Shown: positions 1 to 8,309 of the stretch, piece after piece | How the letters are laid out: every line of letters starts with the position of its first letter | How positions within the stretch are numbered: the stretch's first letter is position 1 | DNA from: Actinokineospora diospyrosa | Lineage (GTDB): Bacteria > Actinomycetota > Actinomycetes > Mycobacteriales > Pseudonocardiaceae | NCBI RefSeq assembly: GCF_024171925.1 | Contig: NZ_JAMTCO010000015.1 | Location: 1-64,000, forward strand | Direction: 5' to 3' | DNA: 64,000 nt | The notes under the pieces: model-generated | The model's input: only the letters and a program-made list of their open reading frames with translations | Told to the model about the DNA's origin: nothing | Database searches by the model: none | Translations under genes and position numbers: made by a program

Positions 1-321
1 GAGGGTCGCCACCACGACATTCACTGCCTCAGGAAATCAGGCATCCTGCAGGGCCGGGACACCACCTCCTGGCTCGCCGACAAAGGCTACATCGGCAGCG
101 ACATGATCACCCCGTTCCGCAAACCACGCAAACGCGAACAACCCCGATGGCAGAAAGAATACAACTTCCAACACAACAAGATCCGCGTCGCCGTCGAACG
201 CGCCATCGCCCACCTCAAAACCTGGCGGATACTCCACACCGACTACCGGCGCCCGTTCAACACCTTCACCGCCACCATCACAGCAGTCATCGGACTCTAC
301 TTCTACGCACGCTCTGAATAA
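1..321 (+). CDS. IS5-like DDE transposase, C-terminal part (5' end outside window)
   Basis: The frame is open from the first base and gives 106 residues before the TAA at 319. An Asp in the motif ADKGYIG (about residue 27 of the visible part) and a Glu in VERAIAHLKTW (about residue 66) fit the second D and the E of a DDE catalytic triad. The spacing and the basic region between them resemble IS5/DDE_Tnp_4 transposases. The first catalytic Asp lies upstream of the window, so completeness cannot be judged. The stop codon is only 5 bp from the start of a long non-coding repeat (from 327) that recurs inverted near 17 kb. The element's right end must therefore lie at or inside that repeat. No terminal inverted repeat could be proved without the left end. 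Confidence 0.85.
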   Translation, partial: EGRHHDIHCLRKSGILQGRDTTSWLADKGYIGSDMITPFRKPRKREQPRWQKEYNFQHNKIRVAVERAIAHLKTWRILHTDYRRPFNTFTATITAVIGLYFYARSE

Positions 322-326
322 CCCTC

Positions 327-870
327 TGTGTATTTGGGGGCTTTCGATCAGGTTGATCTTGATGTAGGCCGTGGTTGGGAGTGCGGGGGAAGGGGTTCGG
401 TGGCTTCGGGTCGGCTCGCCTGCGGCATCGCGACCCGGGTCGGACGCCTCGTTGCCTAGCGGCAACCTCGGCGCCCGATCCGCGATTTTCGAGCTTTGCT
501 CGATGGGGTGGACCTGTTTTGCGCGGGGCCCCTACGACACCCGTGGCAGAACCGCAAAGCAGGGGCCGAAAAGAATGGCCCTGCCGCGAGGAAACGCTAC
601 GGGTGCCGCCCCCCCACACAAAACAGGTCCACCCCATCGAGCATTTGGCACCAGCGAGTCCGACTGTCCAGGTGCTGGCTAGGTGGGTTGGGGCGGACCT
701 GACGGGGGGCCAGTTGGCACCGACGGATCCGACTGTCCAGGCGCTGAGCTGGCAGGGCCGACGAGAGCGGGCTGGGCTGACACCGGCCGTTCAGAGAGTC
801 CAGGGCTGAGCAGGTGGGCTGGGGCGGACCTGACGGGGGGCGGGCTGGCACCGCAGGGTCCTAGTGTCCG
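327..870 (+). repeat. composite non-coding repeat, copy A (inverted relative to copy B)
   Basis: This stretch has no credible gene. It matches, as reverse complement, the region about 16640-17263. The shared parts, in order, are: a leader starting CTGTGTATTTGGGGGC (327 onward); a block containing GTAGGCCGTGGTTGGG; a large hairpin (498-642); and imperfect tandem units with the words GGGGCGGACCTGACGGG and CCGACTGTCCAG, spaced about 70-90 bp. Similarity judged by eye is high in the leader and hairpin and patchier in the tandem units. The copy begins directly behind the transposase and ends at the stop codon of the minus-strand gene at 873. Confidence 0.8.
498..642. other. large stem-loop inside repeat copy A
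   Basis: The outer arms at 498-521 and 619-642 are a perfect 24-bp inverted repeat beginning GCTCGATGGGG. A second, inner stem pairs GCAGGGGCC with GGCCCTGC. The whole unit is 145 nt. An equivalent hairpin sits in copy B (16973-17116), where the outer arm carries changes on both sides that keep pairing. The unit could be an RNA structure, a cruciform or a small non-autonomous mobile element. Nothing in it is coding. Confidence 0.75.
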
Positions 871-872
871 GG

Positions 873-1391
873 TCAGGGGAACTCGACTGTGGTTACTAGT
901 TGGCCGAGGAGTCCGGCCAGTTCCCACCAGCCTCGGCCGGTTGGTGAGTGCAGGGTGAAGATGGCCAGTCGGCGGGTGCCGGGGTCTAGGACTATGGCTT
1001 GGAGTTGGCACCCGGGGGTGGTGGAGATTCGTTCGGCGATGACCACGGGGTAGCCGGTTTCGGTGCGGGACTCGGTGATGTCTTGGATGTCGTCCTGACC
1101 CAGTTGGGCGCAGAGGTCGGCCGCGGTCGTGGAGCCGTGGGGGGAGTCCGTTGTGGACACCACGGCGGTGAGGATGGCGGGGTCGGCGGCTGGGTGGGTG
1201 ACGGTGGCTACCAGGCCCGCGCCGCTGGTGTGGGCCAGGGTGGCGGCTTCCTCGGCGGACTGGGCGAGGCCGGGGTCGTGGTGGGAGTCGGGGCCCCGGG
1301 TGGCGGTCATGAGCGCGAGGAGGTCGGCCGCGGTGTGGGCTGGGGAGGCCAGCGATACCGGGGTGATTCCCTCGACGGCCGCTAGTTTCAC
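873..1391 (-). CDS. hypothetical protein, last gene of ESX-type operon (172 aa)
   Basis: This is a 172-residue protein with no recognised domain, rich in Ala and Thr, and without a signal peptide or membrane segment. The C-terminal half ends in GWWELAGLLGQLVTTVEFP and looks like a small alpha/beta fold. The GTG start is chosen because it overlaps the upstream TGA in a GTGA junction (1388-1391), the same coupling seen elsewhere in this operon. Its place as the last of six coupled genes encoding WXG/PPE-like proteins suggests an accessory role in type VII secretion, perhaps as a chaperone or EspG-like partner. That is inference from position only. Confidence 0.7.
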   Translation of the reverse strand: MKLAAVEGITPVSLASPAHTAADLLALMTATRGPDSHHDPGLAQSAEEAATLAHTSGAGLVATVTHPAADPAILTAVVSTTDSPHGSTTAADLCAQLGQDDIQDITESRTETGYPVVIAERISTTPGCQLQAIVLDPGTRRLAIFTLHSPTGRGWWELAGLLGQLVTTVEFP

Positions 1392-2125
1392 CGGGTGTGC
1401 TCGGGGACGGTGATCCACGTGGTGGGAGTGGGGGGTGTGGCGAGCGCGGTGGTGAAGGCGGCGAGGGCGGTCGCTCGTGGGGCGGGGGCGGTGGGGGTCA
1501 CGACCAGGGTGGCCATGGCGGCGGAGGTGGTGGACATCCGGTGTAGGAGGGCGGCGATGGTCTTCATGGGCACTGGTGCCTCGGTTGGGTTGCCACGGAG
1601 GGAATCCAGTTCGTCGGCGACCGCGGTGGCGGCGTGTTCGTGGTCGGCGGCCAGGGTGCGGGCCTCGCGGAGCACGGCTTCCAAGCGGTCCCCCAACTCC
1701 GCCAGCGCCGCCTCCGCCGCGGCGTGCTGGACGGCGGCGTGCGGTGACCGGGTCAGGTCGACCTCGTCGCGCCAGCGATCGACGTCGTCGGCTGTGGTGG
1801 TGATCTGGCGGCGCAGGGCGGTCGCGTCGCGGTCGAGGCGGTCGGCGGTGGCCTTGGCCGTGGCGATGGTGTTGGCCCATCCACTGAGGACAGTCGCGGC
1901 CTGGCGCAGGGCGGCCACGCGGTCGGTCGGGTCGATGTGCTGCAAGCGATCCGCGAACCCCTCGGCCGCGGCACCCGACCACCCGGCCGTCAGCTCACGG
2001 CCACGGACAACCGCAGACTCGGCCTGCAACAACGCTTCCGCAGCAGCGACATAGCCGCGCGCGAGATCGGCCACACCCTCCGCATCTCCCGCAGCCGGGT
2101 TGAACCCGAGACCAGGGTAAGTCAC
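1388..2125 (-). CDS. WXG100-like type VII secretion substrate (245 aa)
   Basis: This is a helical, Ala-rich protein of 245 residues. The motif ELTAGWSGAAAEGFADRL carries a W-x-G at residues 49-51 between two predicted helices, the hallmark of ESAT-6/WXG100-type proteins. A second, long coiled region follows (about residues 85-200) and holds several DRL/DEL heptad-like stretches. The protein is longer than the usual 100 residues, so it is more like an LXG/PPE-type partner. The GTG start overlaps the upstream stop (GTGA at 2122-2125). It most likely pairs with the small 85-residue protein encoded just upstream. Export has not been shown. Confidence 0.75.
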   Translation of the reverse strand: MTYPGLGFNPAAGDAEGVADLARGYVAAAEALLQAESAVVRGRELTAGWSGAAAEGFADRLQHIDPTDRVAALRQAATVLSGWANTIATAKATADRLDRDATALRRQITTTADDVDRWRDEVDLTRSPHAAVQHAAAEAALAELGDRLEAVLREARTLAADHEHAATAVADELDSLRGNPTEAPVPMKTIAALLHRMSTTSAAMATLVVTPTAPAPRATALAAFTTALATPPTPTTWITVPEHTR

Positions 2126-2379
2126 CGGAGTCGCCAAGCGGTGTCGGTTTCGGTTTCCAGGTAAGTGTTTCGCGTGGTGGTGACCGTGGTGGCGGCGGCG
2201 TCCAGGTTGGCGGTCACCGTGTTCAGCGTCGTCTGGGCGTGGGCGGTGAAGGCGGCTACGGCCGTGTTCACCCTGCCTGGGCCCGCGTCGACCTCCGCCA
2301 ACTGGACGTCGGGAATGGCGGAGCGGAGGACTGCGGCTGCAGCTTCCAGGGCGGCTGGGTCGACTGTGTAGCCGGTCAT
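2122..2379 (-). CDS. small ESX/EspC-like secretion-associated protein (85 aa)
   Basis: The product has 85 residues and two helical halves rich in Ala, Thr and Val, with no signal peptide. An N-terminal Y-x-V-D-P-A-A-L segment leads into the first helix and a hydrophilic turn follows near residue 33. Size and composition match the EspC/DUF2580-like small partners found next to WXG proteins in actinomycetes. No W-x-G is present. Its ATG overlaps the stop of the PPE-like gene (ATGA, 2376-2379) and its stop overlaps the next start, so it is tightly coupled at both ends. Confidence 0.7.
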   Translation of the reverse strand: MTGYTVDPAALEAAAAVLRSAIPDVQLAEVDAGPGRVNTAVAAFTAHAQTTLNTVTANLDAAATTVTTTRNTYLETETDTAWRLR

Positions 2380-3599
2380 GCGCCGAAGACTGGGGGGTAG
2401 GCGGGTGGGAGGTCGTCGAAGAGGTCCAGGCCTTCGATGTAGCGGTTCTTGTGTTCGGCGTCTTCCTCGCCGGGGGCAGCGGCACCGCCCATGCCGGGGT
2501 ACATGCCCCCAGCGGCGCCAGGGCGGCCTGAAGTGCCTTCGGGGATGACGCCGGGGCGACCGGCGACCCCGCCGGAGCCGGACAGGGCACCGCCGCGGGG
2601 AAGGGCGTCGCTACCGGTGCGAGCCCCAGCACCGGGCCCAAAACCGCCGCCAGGTCCGAAACCGCCGCCGTGAGCCCCGCTGGAGCCACCGCCGTACTGA
2701 CCGCCGCTCGGGCCATAGCCGGTCGTGCCGTACCCGGTCGAACCCTGGCCGGGGCCGTAAGTGGTTCCCGTCGACGGGGTGCCAGTGGGGTACCCGGCGA
2801 CCTCGGTGCCGTTGTTGTTGGTACCAGGGGGAAGCGGGGCGGCGGGCGGCACCGGAGCGGGTCGCTCGGTGGGCGGCCACGTCTTGTGCTCGGGCATCGG
2901 CGTGTAGGTGACCGAGGGGACGTCCACACCGCCGGGTCGTGGCGCCGGTGCCGTGGCGGGGTAGTCCGGCAGCGAGGACCGGACGTCGTGGCTCTCGGCG
3001 GCGAAGGTCTTCATCACCTGGACCGCCTTCGCCCGCGCCTCAGCGTGTTCGGCCGCCTTGGGCTGGTGGTCGTCGGTGAGGTTCTTGAGCAGTACGGCGT
3101 CGCTGGGGTCGCGGTCGACCTTGACGTCGTAGCCCGCCTCAAAATGCCGCTGCGCGTAGTAGAACACCGGCTCCGGCATGTGCTTCTGCGCGCCGACAAC
3201 GGCTTCGGCGAAGTTCGACAGGCCCTCACCGATGCGGTCGGTCGTGTGCGCCGCCTCGCCCGCCCACTGGGTCAGCCGCGTGTTCGACTCCCCCGCGCTC
3301 TTCGCCGCCGGACCGCGCCAGGTGCTCAGCAGGCCCTGCAGGATGCTCTGGACCCGCCCCGTCGTGCCCGCGATCTCCTTCGACAGCTCCGACCACTGCT
3401 GAGCCCGACCCGCGAGCTGCCCGGGCCGGGCCTTCATGACCATGTCGTAGAGCGTCGCGTGGTCGTAGTGCTCCCAGTTGATCTGGCGCAGGTCGTCGAG
3501 CTCCTTGTTGTGCTTGCGCCCCTGCTTGTGCTCGGCCGCCTCGCGCCGCTGGGCCGCGGTGGGCTTGTGCACGTCGGAGTACGCGCGGTGACCGGCCAT
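2376..3599 (-). CDS. PPE-like type VII secretion substrate with Gly-rich linker (407 aa)
   Basis: Residues 1-200 are helical and hold a W-R-G motif (94-96) in a turn between long helices, plus an NWEHYDHATLYDMV segment typical of PPE-like proteins of Pseudonocardiaceae. Residues about 205-375 form a long Pro/Gly/Tyr/Ser linker with repeated TGYG and GGFGPG words. The C-terminal tail EEDAEHKNRYIEGLD then PPVFG matches the closing motif of the second PPE-like protein in this window (50891-52552). That points to one family with a fixed tail. It is coupled to both neighbours (TGATG upstream, ATGA downstream). It is probably a secreted or cell-surface protein of an ESX system encoded elsewhere. 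Confidence 0.75.
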   Translation of the reverse strand: MAGHRAYSDVHKPTAAQRREAAEHKQGRKHNKELDDLRQINWEHYDHATLYDMVMKARPGQLAGRAQQWSELSKEIAGTTGRVQSILQGLLSTWRGPAAKSAGESNTRLTQWAGEAAHTTDRIGEGLSNFAEAVVGAQKHMPEPVFYYAQRHFEAGYDVKVDRDPSDAVLLKNLTDDHQPKAAEHAEARAKAVQVMKTFAAESHDVRSSLPDYPATAPAPRPGGVDVPSVTYTPMPEHKTWPPTERPAPVPPAAPLPPGTNNNGTEVAGYPTGTPSTGTTYGPGQGSTGYGTTGYGPSGGQYGGGSSGAHGGGFGPGGGFGPGAGARTGSDALPRGGALSGSGGVAGRPGVIPEGTSGRPGAAGGMYPGMGGAAAPGEEDAEHKNRYIEGLDLFDDLPPAYPPVFGA

Positions 3600-4048
3600 C
3601 AGAGAGCACCCCCGGCGTGGCGGATCGCGGACTCGGCGTGTTCGTCGACGCTGCGGTAGGCGACCAGGCTCGCCCGGATGGTGGCCCGCACCTCGGCCAG
3701 CTCCTCGATGTAGTTGGCGAGCACGGCGCGCACGCCGTCGGTGGTGTCCGCGCGGCCGAGGAACGAGCGCGACATCGCGGCGGCGACGGGGCCCGCCCCG
3801 GCGGCGAGCGGGTCACCGAGGTCCTCGGCGGCGCGCAGCTGGCGGATGAGGTCGTCGTGCAGTCCGGCGAGTTCGCGGTCGGCCGCCTCGAGCGCGGCGT
3901 AGTCGACCTCGACGACGTCGCCGCCACCGGTGACCGTGAAGTCACCGCGCGGCCCGGCGACCACCTCGGGCACCGCTTCGAGGTGCTGGACCGGCTTGTG
4001 CCTGGCGCGCAGGGCCTCGGCCTCGCGCGCGTTGTGAACCCACGTCAT
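3599..4048 (-). CDS. ESX-type helical protein, first gene of operon (149 aa)
   Basis: The gene encodes 149 residues. After an extended N-terminal part (about 45 residues, including FTVTGGGDVVEVD) comes a helical bundle (about residues 50-149) of DRELAGLHDDLIRQL type with Ala/Glu heptads, as in WXG100-like partners. The ATG at 4048 is chosen over an upstream in-frame ATG at 4123 because it has a GGGAG ribosome site and fits the helical start. It is the promoter-proximal gene of the six-gene coupled operon running to 873. The function is inferred from context. Confidence 0.65.
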   Translation of the reverse strand: MTWVHNAREAEALRARHKPVQHLEAVPEVVAGPRGDFTVTGGGDVVEVDYAALEAADRELAGLHDDLIRQLRAAEDLGDPLAAGAGPVAAAMSRSFLGRADTTDGVRAVLANYIEELAEVRATIRASLVAYRSVDEHAESAIRHAGGAL

Positions 4049-4114
4049 CTTCGCTCCCACCTTCCCAGCACCAGCGTGACCGACGGCGAACCCGCGTTCC
4101 ACCCCCACCCCGCC

Positions 4115-4126
4115 GTTGTGCACAAC
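4115..4126. promoter_or_regulatory. 12-bp perfect palindrome in divergent promoter region
   Basis: GTTGTGCACAAC is self-complementary. It lies in the 142-bp space between the divergent ESX-type operon (start 4048) and the MHS transporter (start 4191). The position suggests an operator for one or both, but no cognate regulator is adjacent. Confidence 0.35.
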
Positions 4127-4190
4127 TGGGCACGTCCGGCGCGCACCGGGACAACCGGCGTAGGTGGATAAGCGACGTTACCCTCCCCGG

Positions 4191-5489
4191 GTGAGTGAAT
4201 TAGACACCAAACCGGTCCGGCGGGCGGTTGCCGCTTCGGCGATGGGCAACTGCATCGAGTGGTACGACTTCGGCGTCTTCGGCTTCATGCCCGCCATCCT
4301 CGGCGCGGTGTTCTTCGACGCGGCGACGCCGACGGAGAACGTGCTGGGGACCTTCGCGGTGCTGGCGGTGGCGTTCGTCGCCCGGCCGTTCGGCGGGTTC
4401 GTGTTCGGCCCGCTCGGTGACCGCGTCGGCAGGCAACGGGTGCTGGCCGCGACGATCGTGCTGATGTCCGGGTCGACGTTCGCGATCGGACTGTTCCCCT
4501 CGTACCAGACGGCCGGTGTGCTGACCCCCATCCTGGTCTTGCTCGCCCGGCTCGTCCAGGGTTTCTCGGCGGGCGGCGAGTACGGCGGCGCGGCCACGTT
4601 CATCGCCGAGTACGCCCCGGACCGGCGCCGCGGCTTCCTGGGCAGCTGGCTGGAGTTCGGCTCGCTCGGCGGATACCTGCTCGGCGCTGGCGTGGTCACG
4701 ACAACGACGATCGTGCTGGGCGACGAGGCCATGGCGGAGTGGGGTTGGCGCGTGCCGTTCCTGCTCGCCGGTCCACTCGGGTTGGTCGGGTTGTACCTGC
4801 GGACCCGGCTCGAGGACACGCCGCTGTTCACCGAACTGGCCGCGCGGCACGGGGTCGAGGCGTCGCCGCTCAAGACCGTCCTGCGCACCCAGTGGCGGCC
4901 GATCCTGCACCTCATCGGCTACATCGTCCTGCTCAACATCGCCGACTACATCGTGCTGACCTACATCGAGAGCTACCTGACCGGCCCGCTCGGGCTGACC
5001 GGCCGCACCCCGCTGCTGGTGGTCATCGCGGTGATCGTCGGCATGATGGCGCTGGTGGGCCCGGTCGGCGCGCTGACCGACCGGGTCGGCCGCAAACCGT
5101 TCCTCTACGCGGCGTGCGCGGGTTTCCTGGTGCTGCCGATCCCGGCGTTCACGCTGATGGACCAGGGCAGCACGGCGGCGCTGGTGCTCGGGCTGGCCCT
5201 GATCGCGCTGCCGCTGACGTTCCTGCTCGCCACGATCCCCTCGGTCCTCCCGGCGATGTTCCCCACCGAGGTCCGCTACGGCGCGTTCGCCATCGGCTAC
5301 AACCTGTCGACCGCCCTGTTCGCGGGCACCGCACCCTACGTCGTGACGAAACTGGTGGACAGCACCGGCGACCAACTGGTCCCGGCCTACTACCTGATGG
5401 GCGCAGCGGCCATCGCGGCCATCCCGATCTACCTGCTCCCGGAGACGGCGGGCAAGTCGTTGCGCGAGGTCAAAGCCCCGGTCGGCTGA
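4191..5489 (+). CDS. MHS-family (MFS) proton symporter
   Basis: This 432-residue inner-membrane protein has about 12 hydrophobic segments. The N-terminal signature AMGNCIEWYDFGVFGF and the loop RLVQGFSAGGEYGG, followed by RRGFLGSWLEFGSLGG, are diagnostic of the metabolite:H+ symporter family (ProP, KgtP, ShiA, citrate carriers). The substrate cannot be read from sequence. Likely classes are osmolytes (betaine, proline) or organic acids. The cytoplasmic DRVGR motif recurs after TM2 and TM8, as expected for MFS. The GTG at 4191 is taken as start because an upstream start would add an unlikely basic leader. It is transcribed away from the ESX operon. Confidence 0.9.
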   Translation: MSELDTKPVRRAVAASAMGNCIEWYDFGVFGFMPAILGAVFFDAATPTENVLGTFAVLAVAFVARPFGGFVFGPLGDRVGRQRVLAATIVLMSGSTFAIGLFPSYQTAGVLTPILVLLARLVQGFSAGGEYGGAATFIAEYAPDRRRGFLGSWLEFGSLGGYLLGAGVVTTTTIVLGDEAMAEWGWRVPFLLAGPLGLVGLYLRTRLEDTPLFTELAARHGVEASPLKTVLRTQWRPILHLIGYIVLLNIADYIVLTYIESYLTGPLGLTGRTPLLVVIAVIVGMMALVGPVGALTDRVGRKPFLYAACAGFLVLPIPAFTLMDQGSTAALVLGLALIALPLTFLLATIPSVLPAMFPTEVRYGAFAIGYNLSTALFAGTAPYVVTKLVDSTGDQLVPAYYLMGAAAIAAIPIYLLPETAGKSLREVKAPVG

Positions 5490-5538
5490 GCGGGGGCGTG
5501 TGCGCGGCCACAGCGGTGCGGTTGCTTACTCTTCGGTA

Positions 5539-6120
5539 ATGAGCCGTACCGCTGAGGCCTGGCCGCCGGTCGAGACCGAGTTGCCGGGGCGCCACGAGGA
5601 CACCCCCGAGCCGGGGACGGACCTGCCGCCGCACTACGCGTACTGCTTCGGGTGCGGCGACCGCCAAGAGGACGGGCTGCACCTGCGGGCGCAGGTCGGG
5701 GACGGCCACCACATCCGGTCCAGGTTCACCGTCACCGAGGCGCACCAGGGCGCTCCCGGGCTCGCCCACGGCGGGCTGCTGGCCTGCGCGTTCGACGAGG
5801 CGCTGGGCACAACGGTCGGGAACCTGCTGCGGCGACCGGCGGTCACCGGGCGGCTGGAAACCGACTTCGTGCGGCCGGTGCCGGTCGGCACGACGCTGGT
5901 GATCGACGCGCACCTGGACGGGGTGGCCGGGCGCAAGGTCTACGTCAGCGCCGAGGGGCGCATCGACGCCGAGGACGGGCCGGTGGCGGTCCGGGCGCGG
6001 GCGCTGTTCGTGCTGGTGGAGATCCAGCACTTCCTCGACAACGGGCGCACGGAGGACCTGCGGGCGGTCGCGGCGGACCCCAGCCTCCTCGGCTCACGGC
6101 CGGTGGAGCTGAATCCGTAG
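5539..6120 (+). CDS. PaaI-type hotdog thioesterase
   Basis: The 194-residue protein carries a 4HBT hotdog fold. The motif GLAHGGLLACAFDEALG (central helix) and LETDFVRPVPVGTTLVIDAHL (strands) match acyl-CoA thioesterases of the PaaI group, in which the Asp/Glu on the central helix is catalytic. An unusual N-terminal part has the sequence CFGCGDRQEDGLHL, a small C-x-x-C loop common in actinobacterial members. The ATG at 5539 was chosen over an upstream in-frame ATG at 5500 that lies next to the MHS gene stop. The acyl substrate is unknown. It is followed 9 bp later by the phosphoesterase gene, so the two may be cotranscribed. Confidence 0.85.
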   Translation: MSRTAEAWPPVETELPGRHEDTPEPGTDLPPHYAYCFGCGDRQEDGLHLRAQVGDGHHIRSRFTVTEAHQGAPGLAHGGLLACAFDEALGTTVGNLLRRPAVTGRLETDFVRPVPVGTTLVIDAHLDGVAGRKVYVSAEGRIDAEDGPVAVRARALFVLVEIQHFLDNGRTEDLRAVAADPSLLGSRPVELNP

Positions 6121-6129
6121 GCTGGCCGC

Positions 6130-7263
6130 ATGTTCATGGTCGCGGTGGGGCTGGGTGTGCTCGCCCTGCACCTGTACCTGTGGAAACGGCTGGTGCGGGA
6201 CACGACCACGTCCGCGCGGGCCAGGCGGGTCGCCACGATCGTGCTGGCGGTGTTCGCCGGGCTCGCGGTCGCGGCCCTGGTGCTGCCCCGGTTCGTCGGG
6301 GTGGAGATCGCCAAGTGGTTCGCCTGGCCGGGTTACCTGTGGCTGGCGCTGTTCTTCTACCTGCTGCTGGTGCTGGCCGCGCTCGAACTGCCCCGGCTCG
6401 CGCTGCGGCGGTGGACGCGACCGGCGGAGTCGGGCGAGGTCGACGAGAGCAGGCGGCTGTTCCTGTCGCGCGCCGCCGGTGTGGTCGCGGTGGCCACGGC
6501 GGGCAGCGTCGTCGGGGCGGGCGCGGTGTCGGCGCTCGGACCGCCCACGGTGAAGCGGGTGTCGGTGCCGATCGGCAGGCTTGCGCCTGGCTTGCGCGGC
6601 ATGCGGATCGCGGTGGTCAGCGACATCCACCTGGGACCGCTGCTCGGCCGCTCGCACACCGAGCAGATCGTGCGGATGCTCAACGAGACCCGGCCGGACC
6701 TGGTCGCCATGGTCGGCGACCTCGCCGACGGCACGGTCGCCGAACTCGGCCACGCCGCGGCGCCCCTGGGTGACCTGGTGGCGCCGACCTATTTCGTCAC
6801 CGGCAACCACGAGTACTACTCCGGCTACCAGCCCTGGGTGACCGAGCTGGAGCGGCTCGGGTTGCACTACCTGCACAACGAGAACACCAAGATCGTGCAC
6901 GGGTTGGACCGGCTCACCCTCGCCGGTGTCACCGACGTGACCGGCAAGAACTTCGACGACGGCCCGGACATGGAGCGCGCGCTGACCGGTCGGGTCGGCA
7001 CCACCGTCCTGCTCGCCCACCAGCCGGTCCAGGCCGAGAAGGCCGCCACCCTCGGCGTGGACCTCCAGCTGTCCGGCCACACCCACGGCGGGCAGCTGTG
7101 GCCGTTCCACTACGTCGTGCGGGCGGCCCAGCCCGCGGTGTCCGGCCTGTCCAAAGTGGACAAAACATGGCTCTACGTCACCAACGGCGTCGGCACCTGG
7201 GGCCCACCGGTGCGCGTCGGGGCCGCCCCCGACATCTCCGTGATCGAACTGGCCGCCGACTAG
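6130..7263 (+). CDS. membrane-anchored metallophosphoesterase (YkuE-like)
   Basis: There are 377 residues. The first ~100 hold three hydrophobic segments. A twin-arginine-like stretch SRRLFLSRAAG and another hydrophobic segment precede the catalytic domain, which begins near residue 158. All calcineurin-like signature motifs are present in order: SDIHLG, VGDLADG, GNHEYYSG and SGHTHGGQLWP, which supply the Asp, His and Asn ligands of a dinuclear metal site. The domain is expected outside the membrane. YkuE-type enzymes act on lipid-linked or UDP-linked phosphoesters, but the substrate here is unknown. Its stop overlaps the stop of the convergent secreted gene by 4 bp. Confidence 0.85.
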   Translation: MFMVAVGLGVLALHLYLWKRLVRDTTTSARARRVATIVLAVFAGLAVAALVLPRFVGVEIAKWFAWPGYLWLALFFYLLLVLAALELPRLALRRWTRPAESGEVDESRRLFLSRAAGVVAVATAGSVVGAGAVSALGPPTVKRVSVPIGRLAPGLRGMRIAVVSDIHLGPLLGRSHTEQIVRMLNETRPDLVAMVGDLADGTVAELGHAAAPLGDLVAPTYFVTGNHEYYSGYQPWVTELERLGLHYLHNENTKIVHGLDRLTLAGVTDVTGKNFDDGPDMERALTGRVGTTVLLAHQPVQAEKAATLGVDLQLSGHTHGGQLWPFHYVVRAAQPAVSGLSKVDKTWLYVTNGVGTWGPPVRVGAAPDISVIELAAD

Positions 7264-8309
7264 CCGCCGCAGTCCGTCGGCGGGGTCTTGCCCGCCTTGA
7301 GCACGATCGAGCTCAGCTTGGAGTCCGTGCCGTCCTTGGCGGGGATGACGATGGTGGCCTTCTGCGTCCAGCTCTGCCCGCCGATGTCCAGCGTCCAGGT
7401 GCCGGTGACCTTCTTGACCAGCGCCGCCCGGGTCACCCAGCCGTACTCGCCCGGCGCGAGGGTGATGGTGACGGTGTCGGTCACCGCCTCCGAGCCGATC
7501 CAGCTGTGCGCGTAGTTGGCCTGGATCTGGGTCGTCACCTGCGCCTTGATGCCCAGGTCGACCCCGACCTGGACCGAGACGGTGACGCTGCCGCCGACGG
7601 TGTTCGACCAGCCGACGGTCTGGTTCCAGGCGCGCGCGTACGTGGCGTTGTTCGGCGTCCCGTTCTTCACCAGCTGGCTGACGCAGGCGACCGGGGCCAG
7701 GTGGGCCGGGTACTTGGTCTTGTCCTCTTTCCAACCGCACGTCTGCGGGTTCTTGTCGCACGCGGCCATGGCGTACTTGATGGCCGATGTCTTGGTACCG
7801 GGGAGGTTGCTGTTGACGCCGAGCTTGAAGGACTGGCGGGCGTTGCCCGTCTCGCAGTCGTCGACGTAGACGTACCCCTCGCTGTCGAGGGTCCAGCAGT
7901 AGCCGGTGTCCTCCTGCTTGAGGTAGAAGCTGGAGAAGTCGTTGGCGAAGGGCACCAGGTGCCAGCGCTGGCTGGACTGGCCGACGCACTCCCACTGGTC
8001 GAGGTAGCTGTTGGTCCACCACACGTCGACGCAGTTGCCGCTGGCCAGGTTGCGGACCCGGAAGGTGAAGTCGGGGTTCTGCTCCAGCTTCCAGAACGAG
8101 CGGTCGCCCAGTGTCGAGAAGAACTGCAGGTACGCGTGCGGGTCGCCGGGGTCCTCGATGTCGAGGCCGCCGGGGAAGGCGGCGCTGGTGATCTGCAGGC
8201 AGTTGACCGAACCGGGGGACGCGCAGCCCGCCGGGACGGCCTCCGCCGCTCGCACCGGCGCGGTCGCCGCCACCAAGCAGAGCACCGCGGTGATCGCCAG
8301 TCTTCGCAT
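7260..8309 (-). CDS. secreted ricin-B-like lectin with aerolysin/ETX-MTX2-like C-terminal region
   Basis: The protein has 349 residues with a signal peptide (MRRLAITAVLCLVAATAPVRA, cleavage about residue 22). Residues about 25-165 look like a beta-trefoil: repeated Q-x-W type units (SSQRWHLVPF, DQWEC, GYCWTLDSEGYVYVDDC) typical of ricin-B lectins. Residues about 190-349 are Ser/Thr/Val-rich alternating strands with GGSVTVSVQVGVDLG and TTQIQANYAHSW. These are like the amphipathic insertion loop and flanking strands of aerolysin/ETX-MTX2 beta-pore-formers. Four or more Cys suggest disulfides. ATG 8309 is preferred because an upstream in-frame start would bury the signal peptide. The pore-former assignment is inference from pattern. 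Confidence 0.7.
   Translation of the reverse strand: MRRLAITAVLCLVAATAPVRAAEAVPAGCASPGSVNCLQITSAAFPGGLDIEDPGDPHAYLQFFSTLGDRSFWKLEQNPDFTFRVRNLASGNCVDVWWTNSYLDQWECVGQSSQRWHLVPFANDFSSFYLKQEDTGYCWTLDSEGYVYVDDCETGNARQSFKLGVNSNLPGTKTSAIKYAMAACDKNPQTCGWKEDKTKYPAHLAPVACVSQLVKNGTPNNATYARAWNQTVGWSNTVGGSVTVSVQVGVDLGIKAQVTTQIQANYAHSWIGSEAVTDTVTITLAPGEYGWVTRAALVKKVTGTWTLDIGGQSWTQKATIVIPAKDGTDSKLSSIVLKAGKTPPTDCGG

Noticed and set aside
4163-4171. GTGGATAAG near the MHS gene as a further DnaA box
   Set aside because: The reverse complement gives CTTATCCAC, followed by C rather than the required A. It is a single isolated near-match.
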